64,000 nt of DNA from the NCBI GenBank assembly GCA_015501055.1, contig JADNYV010000155.1:24782-88781 (forward strand), given 5' to 3'. Of the stretch, positions 54,510 through 63,053 are shown piece after piece. The notes under the pieces are model-generated. The model saw only the letters and a list, made by a program, of their open reading frames with translations, was not told the origin of the DNA and made no database searches. The first letter of the stretch is position 1, and the number at the start of each line of letters is the position of its first letter. The position numbers were made by a program, and so were the translations under genes. This stretch comes from Mucidula mucida (Eukaryota; Basidiomycota; Agaricomycetes; Agaricales; Physalacriaceae).

Positions 54510-54704
54510 CATAATGCGCCTATCGTCGTCAACTGAGAAGCGGTCTGTACCAGCAACTTTCCTGACAACTGGTGTTTGGTTCTGGGTGCTGGTGTCGTTC
54601 CAAGTATGAGTCTGGGGTAGTGTCTTTGAATTCGCAGGCGAAGGAGTAGTGTCGGCGGTGTCGGGAGTGCGCGGCGCGGTATTGCTATCGACAATTTCTG
54701 CCAT

Positions 54705-55445
54705 TGTGAAAATCAGAATTGAGTGATAGTCACGGTGGTGGGGAAAGGTGAAAGTAGGCAGCCACGAGATGGCCTTTATAGCACCGACAATCCATTGTCC
54801 CGTGACTTACCAAGCAAGAAATGTGGACGGGATTCCAAAAGAGGCAATAGGGAATTGGCGAACAATGGGAATGTGGTGGTTCTTTGTTAAGAGCTAATGA
54901 GTAACGTGATCGAGGTTGCCTTGATCGTGTCGCCGAGCTGCCGATCATTCTCCTTGCAGAATCCACGCCTTGCTCAACATATCTGTAGACGTCTGACCTC
55001 AAAATACCATCATTCTTCAAACCGTCAACCTCATTTCAACGCCACTAGCCAGCGCAGATCGCACATCGAAGGATCCTACTAGAGTTGCAGCCGATGCCCC
55101 CCGAGCAGGACGTCCTTAGACCTGTTCCCCTTGCCCTGAAGCTGATAGACACATTGTGTGATCCTGTCGAGCATCAACGCATCAGTTCAACGGTCATCTT
55201 CACACTAATCATTTCATCGATATCATTCGGGAGGGCCAATGGGAGAAGGCTGGTACATTTAACGTACGCACCGACAAGATGAAAAAATAAACTAAACAAG
55301 TAACAGATCAAATGGAATGGGAGAAGTTAAGTATCCTGAGTAACATCCACAATATCAGACCTGACGGTCACAGTCAAGAATACTACCCAGTACCTAGACC
55401 GTCGCAAACTCAGGCTTCTTCCACATATCTGCTCGCTAGTCAGCC
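54705..55445. other. Intergenic; no gene recognised
   Basis: 741 bases between the FunK1 start and the OBAP stop codon. Only short ORFs. It presumably includes the FunK1 promoter. Confidence 0.4.
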
Positions 55446-56405
55446 TTAGTGAATAGCGACATATACATCCTTACCTTCATGAATCGACGGATCAGGAATA
55501 TCAGCCCGCTTATCCGCCTTCCTCTGACTATCTACTCCGAACCGCGAATCTCTCTCTGTCCACTGGTACTTCACCGTGCCAATCTGCTCCGGATTCGTGA
55601 AGCTCATCATCAATTGTGGTTCTCCCATCGGCACCGTGTCCCCACGATCTGTGTGCCAAAGATGATACGTCTTTCCGTACAGACCAATCACTTGCTCCAT
55701 CTCCTTGGTTTCCGCAATCTCCCACGCCGCGTCTGGAACAAGCTGAGGCGCCGGCATGACGAGCATACCGGATTTGACTTCGTACTTGTGGGAATGCCAT
55801 AGCTTGCGCTCTTCTGGTGGGAGAGTACTGTAGAGGCGGGGCGTTACCATGTACTCGATGCCAATGAGGCGAGCGGTGGGCTTATGTGAATCATAGATGA
55901 TGCATTGACGGACATCTGTGAAGTCTTCAGCTCAGACTTCAGCGTATGCACACTTCAATTGAATACCTTCGCTGATATGGGAGCAGTAGTGATTGCTTTC
56001 AACACAACACGTTGGATCCGAGGCGTACACATGAAAGGCGTTGAGATGGGCACAGATGCCTTTAAGCGGGTCGAAGGACTACGTGATGGATTAGATGACA
56101 CCAATTGGCTACGAAAGAAATGTCTCACCTGAACGGCCGAAGCACCAGTCACCAACAGCTAGAGTCGGACGCGAGTATAGAATAAAAAAAGTACTCACGA
56201 ATAAACTCATACTCATCATGCAAGCCAAGAGTATACTCGCACGTGAGTAGAGTAGAGTCTAGAGTCTATGGTGAGTCTAGAGTTTCAGTTTGGGGCCACG
56301 AATACTCGATAGACTCATACTCATAAATATTCGTGAATACTCATGAGTATTCTTATATTCGTGAGTATTCGTGAGTATTCAGCTCCTAATATATATTTTT
56401 TGAAC

Positions 56406-56496
56406 AAAATGAACCCCGTGAGCATTGAACCCACGGAGCTCAGCCATTTCTGTGCATCAGCACAACAACGAGTATAACCACTGCGCCAAAAGGGCA
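56406..56496 (-). other. tRNA-like module, copy 4
   Basis: Reverse-complement copy of the module at 46846-46935, oriented outwards towards the left end of its element, antisense to the acidic coding segment. Confidence 0.6.
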
Positions 56497-56688
56497 TAAG
56501 GGCAAGGCTGTTGCACAGTCGGAGGAGATGGACTTTTCTGATTTCCGCGATGGTATGGATCCTGTCTCAGAGTTTGACACGGGTCATGATGGTGATGTTG
56601 AGATTGACGATGATGACGATGATCTCTATGAAACGATTGAGCAGGTAGTTTTGGTTCGACGGCGCAAGCCTGCTTCTTCACCTCAGGA

Positions 56689-57471
56689 TAGAGTCGGACG
56701 CGAGTATAGAATAAAAAAAGTACTCACGAATAAACTCATACTCATCATGCAAGCCAAGAGTATACTCGCACGTGAGTAGAGTAGAGTCTAGAGTCTATGG
56801 TGAGTCTAGAGTTTCAGTTTGGGGCCACGAATACTCGATAGACTCATACTCATAAATATTCGTGAATACTCATGAGTATTCTTATATTCGTGAGTATTCG
56901 TGAGTATTCAGCTCCTAATATATATTTTTTGAACAAAATGAACCCCGTGAGCATTGAACCCACGGAGCTCAGCCATTTCTGTGCATCAGCACAACAACGA
57001 GTATAACCACTGCGCCAAATTTTCTGATTTCCGCGATGGTATGGATCCTGTCTCAGAGTTTGACACGGGTCATGATGGTGATGTTGAGATTGACGATGAT
57101 GACGATGATCTCTATGAAACGATTGAGCAGGTAGTTTTGGTTCGACGGCGCAAGCCTGCTTCTTCACCTCAGGATACTACTGATATGGATGCTACTGATA
57201 TGGATATAACTTGATACACTTACGACCTACTTACTTTAATCTTCACTGTCTTTATGTTTGAATTTGCTTGCTGATACGTGAGTATACTCGAGTATACTCG
57301 GATCGTACTCGAGTACTCGAATACTCGAGACTCATGAAGTACTCTCGAGTAGAGTAGATATTCGAGTAGAGTCTCGAGTGAAGACTCGAGTCTTGAGTAT
57401 TGGGTTTGAGGTAAGAGTTACTCATACGATGAGTCCGAATATACTCGAGTATGGACTCGTGTCCATCTCTA
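56689..57471 (+). mobile_element. hAT-like element, family 1, copy 5, inserted in copy 4 (783 bp)
   Basis: 8-bp target duplication CCTCAGGA (56681-56688, 57472-57479). Same ends as its siblings. The internal deletion joins the tRNA-like module (56933-57019) directly to TTTTCTGATTTCCGCG, a different breakpoint from copy 4, so copies 4 and 5 are separate deletion products. Confidence 0.93.
56933..57019 (-). other. tRNA-like module, copy 5
   Basis: As in copy 4; the deletion begins directly after the A-box side (GCGCCAAA). Confidence 0.6.
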
Positions 57472-58163
57472 CCTCAGGATACTACTGATATGGATGCTAC
57501 TGATATGGATATAACTTGATACACTTACGACCTACTTACTTTAATCTTCACTGTCTTTATGTTTGAATTTGCTTGCTGATACGTGAGTATACTCGAGTAT
57601 ACTCGGATCGTACTCGAGTACTCGAATACTCGAGACTCATGAAGTACTCTCGAGTAGAGTAGATATTCGAGTAGAGTCTCGAGTGAAGACTCGAGTCTTG
57701 AGTATTGGGTTTGAGGTAAGAGTTACTCATACGATGAGTCCGAATATACTCGAGTATGGACTCGTGTCCATCTCTACCAACAGCTGGTTTTTTTTGTAGA
57801 TACAGGCTCGCCTGCCGCACCGTGCGTCGAGGGTAAGGCCATATCGTTTCCGTGGTCTTCTGTAATGAACAGATTCTGAAACGGAGCGCCAATATGTCGC
57901 AGAAGTTCCTCACATCATCATGACGAGATACAGAATGTATCTCTTGACGTTTGCTCGTTCCAAATGCTCACACGCGCTGAAGTTGAACACTAGTTCAAAC
58001 AATGCGCTCAAAACTTTTTTTATGTACAGACTTAAGCCGCGGCGACGACAAGCTTCAGATCCCGCTTCCCTTTGAAAACACCCACAGACATCGAACAGAC
58101 TGATCCTTGACTGATCCCATGAAAACACTCCTCACCTCCGTCGAACTGATCTCAAGGACTTTT

Positions 58164-58612
58164 TCAGCAAATCGCCTTAATATGCGCGGAATCTGGGGAA
58201 CTCCATTCTGAATTGGTAACTATCCACCCGATGACGGCGCAGTCCAAATCTGGGGGACACTGCGCCAGAGGGCGTAGTCTTTCGGTTTTTCGGAGCCCGC
58301 GTCGTTCCAGACGGATTCCCAGGAGGTGACGTTTCACAGGGCGTCGCTTTCTAGGACGCCGGTCGGGGGCGACGTTCATGTTGTTGGATGCGCCTCGGTA
58401 GAACCACCCGTTTTCAACTGTGAATGAGATTGATTTGGATAGAGTGTAAGGAAGTAATGCGACTTACGATTAGGACTCCATACTGTGATGTCGGTGTGCG
58501 CGCCTGAACCAGAGTCTTCGGACATCTTGTTCACGTATGTGACGCGCTTGTACGCCAACGCGGCAGTGGGAAGGCGCTCGGGCTGATCGTCGCCGGCAGC
58601 AGTGTTCGACAT
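58164..58612 (-). CDS. Unrecognised small protein, two exons
   Basis: ATG 58612 (MSNTAAGDDQPERLP), intron about 58468-58412 (GTAAGTCGC to TTCACAG), then LENGWFYRGASNNMN and a strongly Arg-rich tail to TGA at 58164; about 130 residues. The first exon (LAYKRVTYVNKMSEDSGSGAHTDITVWSPN) looks like a real folded segment. The Arg-rich tail may instead be read-through past a decayed end. No family is recognised. Confidence 0.45.
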
Positions 58613-58650
58613 TCTGATTTGACGCTGGACATGAAGCAGCAGGACTACCT

Positions 58651-59349
58651 ATGCTCCAACACGGAGCTGTAGTCCTGTACCAACGCGCCAACCGAATCAT
58701 CTGGTCTTCTGCCCGATTCCATCGTAGAAGGAAGGCAAGGATTTATATGTACGCCACAGAACACGTTGGTTGCTGGCTTGGCTTTGATAGCGAGACCAGC
58801 GGACATCAAATCTACTGTGAGGACAACCACAGCATTGGCGTTGAAAGAAGCATGAAATTTGACAAGAGGGAGAATACAAAAGTAAAAGAAAGTATGCTAA
58901 ATGAAGGGGAGAATAAGGACGAAGGCATTCAGCCAACTTTCAGCGGTAAAAATGCGAAAAACATACCTAATCCCGCTTCTGTACCTCTTCCGCTGTCGCC
59001 AGCACCCACTACGCCGCCTTCCAGCAGGCCTAGTCCAACGTCGTCTCCCAACCCATCTCCACCCGCACCCAACACCTCCCAGCTGCCAGACTTCCTTGGC
59101 GGCTTGCTCCAACGCGAAGGACTTGACCCAGCGAATATCTGCGAGGGCAAACGTGCCCGAAAGCCGTTACAAAAGGCCCAAGAAATGGCTGAGTCATCCA
59201 AACCATTGCGAAAATTGTCTGCAGCATTGCCCAAGGCCGGCTACGTTAAAATGCCAGTAGAGCAGCTGGAAATGGCCATGGCTGCTGCCATATCGGAGTC
59301 CGAGGCTATTGAGCCTGTATTTGAGGAAGCGAAACAACGCGCAGACTGA
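58651..59349 (+). pseudogene. Fragment of a Ty1/copia polyprotein (integrase C-terminus to linker)
   Basis: CWLGFDSETSGHQIYCEDNHSIGVERSMKFDKREN is the conserved 'GFD..GHRIY......ERNV.F' segment that follows the copia integrase core. It is followed by the usual acidic/Pro-rich linker (ASVPLPLSPAPTTPPSS...; KRARKPLQKAQEMAESS) that precedes RT. Neither the DDE core upstream nor the RT downstream is present, and the frame ends at TGA 59347. An orphan copia fragment; it is not the partner of the gag-only element in any visible way. Confidence 0.7.
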
Positions 59350-59667
59350 CCAATGCAATACACCCAGCATGGGCGCTGGCACGTGACCCGGCCACTGCCG
59401 CGCGAGGGTTCGAACCCGGCCACATTTATTTGCGAAGTTTTTTGTATCGTCTCTACCGTTGATATAGTACATTTTCCAAAGGTAGAATGAGTTCAAATAA
59501 CATTGTTTTGAGTACTAGAAGCTGCCGCACGTGCTCCAACATGTATGGCACTGGTTTTGTGGCTGTGCACGCGGACTTAATCAAATCCGGACGCTTCTCT
59601 GGTGCCTGCCATCTGCCAAACATGTCCTCCATCAGCTTCTCGTACTCTGGCTCGCATCTCGCTCCAA
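59350..59667. other. Gap before the MULE transposase
   Basis: 318 bases with no gene. They contain GGGTTCGAACCC (about 59407), which looks like a tRNA B box, but no full tRNA can be built around it. Part may belong to the end of the MULE. Confidence 0.35.
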
Positions 59668-61081
59668 ATGGCAACTGAGACCCGATTCTGCTCAAGCTGC
59701 GTGCAGTGGAAGCCCCTGGACCATTCTCATTTTGGCGTAGCCCCGGGATTCGGACCAACCGGCATCGTTTACAATCGGACTTGTGTTGACTGCACCGCGC
59801 GTAAGAACGCCGGGAAGGCCAAAACACGCGCTGAAAAGAGCAAATCCAATCCTGGAGAACCCAATAATGCAAAGGAAAAGGGTGACGACATGTCGCAATT
59901 CGCGGGACTGGATGTACTTTCTTTAGATGACTTTGTGGCGAAACTATCCGCCCCAAACCAGGACAAAGTCCGGACCGCTATTGTGAAGCTGCCCATGGCT
60001 ACTAACAATGCGCATAAACATGCTGATGCCTTGTCAAAGGTTATCTGGGACACACTTGGCTACCGCTTTGAGTACGTGATCCGCTTAAAGTTCTACTCAG
60101 ATGTACCTAATCACAAGAGCATTGTAGATATCAGAGCCATTACGACCACAAGAGAACACAGGTCACCACCTTCATGTACCACTGCGCACAGCTCGTGTCG
60201 CGTCAGAAGAAGCCAAAGGAAAGTTGCAAATAAGGAAAAACAACACGACAAGGACTGCATGCACGGCTTTGACTGTAATGGATGGCTGACTGTATGGGCA
60301 TGTCCAGACACGGATGACTTGTTTGTTCGTCTGAAGCATATTAACAAACATGTGCCGTACTTCTGTATTGATGTTCCCGTTGAGGTGCAGCAGTTTGTCA
60401 ATGAGAACCCTTGGTTGCGGGGACCCAAAGTGAGTGTTGACAATGTTCTGCCTTTTGTTATGCTGATTGGACTCTGCATAGTTGTGGAATGAAATTCTGA
60501 AAACTCATCCAAAGCCAAACTTCTCTCGGCGCGCAGTTCACCATCTCTACATGAAGAACCATCAGAGTGAATGGAAGCGGGATGACGACAAACTCAAGTC
60601 ATCAAAGAAGCTTATTGACGAGTTCAGTCAGAAACCCCCCAGGCACGGCCTATCATATCAAGTCAATCCCTATGCCTGAGAATGCCGACAATGGATATAC
60701 TGCAATTGCATTCAGTATGCCGAACCTCATTTGCAAATGGGGCGGTAAGATTGTGGAAGTTGCGCTTGATTCAACATGTAAGTAATGATTCATGCAGCAC
60801 GTCCTGCTAACACATCATTTGACTAGTCAAAACCAATAAATCCAACTTCAAACTTTACGCTCTTCTGGGCGAGGTCTATGGATCCGGTTGTCCGCTAGGA
60901 TACCTCCTCATACAGTCTAATAGTGGCGCACCCGGGGCAAAAGAGGCTTATTTGCACTCACTTCTCAATCACTTCAATGAGAAGTGGGAGTTTTCACCGC
61001 TTCAGACGTTGTCCAATAAGGACTTGACCAAAATCAACACGTTCATCAAGGTGCTCCCCGCTAAGCACCAACTATGCTTCT
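59668..61081 (+). pseudogene. MULE-type transposase, cut by Ty3 copy D
   Basis: ATG 59668 (MATETRFCSSCVQWKPLDHSHFG). An N-terminal Cys-rich segment CSSC...CVDC, a YHCAQLVSRQKK DNA-binding-type block, KQHDKDCMHGFDCNGWLTV and LKHINKHVPYFCIDVP, an intron, RAVHHLYMKNHQSEW, then the MULE DDE domain: VEVALDSTFKTNKSNFKLYALLGE (first Asp), GCPLGYLLIQS, LSNKDLTKINTFIKV (second Asp), LPAKHQLCF. There the gene ends, because Ty3 copy D starts at 61082. Frame changes near 60160 and 60225 suggest it was already decaying. Terminal inverted repeats were not found. Confidence 0.75.
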
Positions 61082-61608
61082 TGTTAGCGACTGACTAAGC
61101 CACGAGACTCAACCAGGTACCACAGCAAGAAACTAAGGGAGAAAGCGTTCGCGTTCGTAAGACTAGGCTAGGCCAGGTGTATAAACGAGATCGGAACTAA
61201 AGTACAATGATACTACACTACTGCTTATATACTAGTAAGTCTGTGTTTGAGACTCCTTGTCCATACGCGTTTCCACTAGGGATGCTCCACGCCCTTGACC
61301 CAGTGTTGTATGCTACTAGTCCGTGAAACCATTAAATACGAGTGGTAACTGCATGTAAGTAATAATACTGAAACAACCATGTGTACTACGAGTGTCGGCG
61401 GTGTGTATACAATAGGGAGTCCATGAGGTATCGGCATGTATGATGTCATCCATGTGTTGGACGTGTGTCCGACATAAGTACGGCTTCGGTAATGAAAAGG
61501 GGTATCGGTGATGAAACAGATGATGAAACAGTCCGTTGGTTGATAAGACAAGGCCCCCGATAAGATATGATAAGATGTGAAAGTGTGAAAATATGGCGAT
61601 TCATAACA
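61082..61608 (-). repeat. 3' LTR of Ty3 copy D
   Basis: 527 bp, same length as copy B's 5' LTR; it shares the TCGCTAACA-type end with B rather than the TTGCTAACA end of A. Confidence 0.93.
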
Positions 61609-61619
61609 TCACCCCCTCC

Positions 61620-62940
61620 TTAAGGCGCAAGTTCCATTCTGCGCCAGATTTGCTCCATGAGGGCCGCAGAGGGTAGCGTGACATCAAGAGGTTCGGTGTC
61701 AGGCGGTGGCATGGGTCGGAATAGATGTGATGGAAATTGCGATATGGGGACTTCGATGCGAGCAAGCGCAGGTGGCTTCGGCTTGTTCAGGTACTGCTGG
61801 TGAAAATCGCGAATGGCTTCGTCGGCATTCTTGAGATTGCATGCCGGTTCCCATGTCTGTTCGTGTGTGCCATAACCCTTCCAGTGAACCTTGTATTGAA
61901 AACCCCCGCGGTACTTCCGGGAATTAACCACTTTCTCAACCTCCCATTCCGGTTCGGCTCCTTCCAGCACAGGTGGTGGACGCGTGTCTCGGGGTTGTGT
62001 CGGAAATTGGGGATCGTGGTAAGGCGTCAACAGGGCCTCGTTGAACACGGGATGGATGCTTTTCCACGTGTGAGGAATCTGGAGCTTGTAAGAGCTCGTC
62101 CCGACTTTCTTGATCACTTTGAACGGCCCGAAGCGTTTGTCATCGAGCTTCTTCATTGGTCGGTCCGTGCTGAGATTCGTCCCTTCCAGCCATACTTTGT
62201 TGCCTTCCTTGTACTCCACTGCCTCTGTCCGTTTCCTGTCATAAAACCGTTTCATGTCCTCTTTGGCCATCTTCAATGCTGACCCCACTTCGTCCCATGT
62301 TTTCCTCATGCCGTTGGCAAATTCCTGTGCAGTCTCATTTCTGCCCATATCTGCAAAGAACGGAGTGACTTTGGTTGCCAAATGTTCCCTATCATTGTAG
62401 ACAAATTCGGCAGAGGGTAGCCATTCGTGCCAGTCGTTCTGATGGTAGTTGACAAATAACCGTAAGAAATGTTCTATCTCTTGGTTTAACCGTTCTGTCT
62501 GTCCGTTTGCCTGTGGATGATACGCCGTTGTAAAGTTTCCTTTGATGCCCAACAGCCGGTACAAATCCTTCATAAAACGCAAGTGGTATTGCGGACCTCG
62601 ATCATGTATCATCTGTCGTGGTATCCCATGTATGGGGAAAATGCAATCACGGTAGATGCGGGCCATGCCTTCTGACGTCAGAGTGGTGTGTGTCGGTATG
62701 ATGCATAATCGCTTTGTGAAATGGTCCACAAACGTGCTGATTGTGTTGTATCCTCCCAATTCCGGCAGTTCTTCAATCATGTTCATCCCTACTACCTCTC
62801 ATGGCTCACTTGACACATCAATAGGGTGGAGGGGTGCAGCCGGCTTCGTGCAATGTGACTTTGTGGCCTGGCATTTTTGACACCCTTCTATGTATTCACG
62901 GACGTCTCGGCTGATTCCTGGCCACCAATAGGTACGTGTG
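61620..62940 (-). pseudogene. Ty3 copy D integrase and chromodomain
   Basis: Long open frame 62786-61620: TISTFVDHFTKRLCIIPTHTTL, IHDRGPQYHLRFMKDLYRLLG (second catalytic Asp), YHPQANGQTERLNQEIEHFLRLF (Glu block), chromodomain EWEVEKVVNSRKYRGGFQYKVHWKGYG. Upstream, the first catalytic Asp is lost: GTDMIGELP of siblings reads GMNMIEELP, with a Trp-to-stop just before it (about 62800). A 13-residue in-frame deletion (PPYKGTAP...) after FFADMGR distinguishes this copy. Confidence 0.9.
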
Positions 62941-63053
62941 ATCAGCTCGAGGGTCTTGTATCATCCGGGATGCCCTGCAAGCTGTGCGTCATGATGCATT
63001 CCGATAACTTTTCCCCGCAATTCCTTGTCCTTCGGTATGTAAATACGATCTTT

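Larger units (their letters stand above)
50205..54704 (-). pseudogene. FunK1-type fungal protein kinase, interrupted by a gag-only LTR element
   Basis: ATG 54704 (MAEIVDSNTAP). The frame runs to the insertion and then continues: DDDRRIM joins KEQYRRVAEETQGHY at 52895 once the element and one CATAA repeat are removed. Later exons carry FunK1 features: FARLIFWDRRGAVVSRRI, FYLRFSQLTAEQRGYDPTV, VYPPIDRKYFRLENPL, LVNCIADAMEG, the catalytic HRDISSGNIMI (about 51170), LLIDWDLCI in the DFG position, GTWQFMSINLL, DDVESAFWVLLYVALRYL. The tail is Lys/Arg-rich and ends DESDES. FunK1 kinases are a large fungal Ser/Thr-kinase family of mostly unknown targets. Besides the insertion, frame changes near 51480 (before YDGVGGDVEG) and 51190 (before CFHLAR) suggest decay or assembly error. 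Confidence 0.85.
56160..57776 (+). mobile_element. hAT-like element, family 1, copy 4, itself split by copy 5
   Basis: 8-bp target duplication CCAACAGC (56152-56159, 57777-57784) in the OBAP gene. Own sequence 56160-56688 and 57480-57776, separated by copy 5. It includes a tRNA-like module (56406-56496, minus) and the acidic segment from AGGGCAAGGC onwards. Confidence 0.93.
55446..57842 (-). pseudogene. Oil-body-associated protein-like (OBAP, DUF1264), interrupted by hAT-like elements
   Basis: ATG 57842 (MALPSTHGAAGEPVSTK), then a poly-A run (8 A), QLLVTGASAVQ, the insertion site, [30 protein letters not shown], intron, DFTDVRQCIIYDSHKPTARLIGIEYMV, SLPPEERKLWHSHKYEVKSGMLVMP-like core, KTYHLWHTDRGDTVPMGEPQLMMSF, end at 55446. 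The order and motifs (His-rich LWHSHKYEV, YHLWHTDRGD) are those of the OBAP/DUF1264 family, linked to lipid droplets in plants and poorly studied in fungi. A hAT-like element (with another inside it) sits in the first exon. The 8-A run appears two bases longer than the frame needs, so a slippage shift may add to the damage. Confidence 0.82.

Noticed and set aside
59364..59430. Possible tRNA gene around GGGTTCGAACCC
   Set aside because: Only about 32 nt separate the A-box-like and B-box-like parts, too short for a tRNA, and neither strand gives paired T and acceptor stems.
58651..61081. Copia fragment and MULE as one composite gene
   Set aside because: The first matches copia integrase-linker sequence and the second MULE transposase; a stop and 318 non-coding bases separate them.
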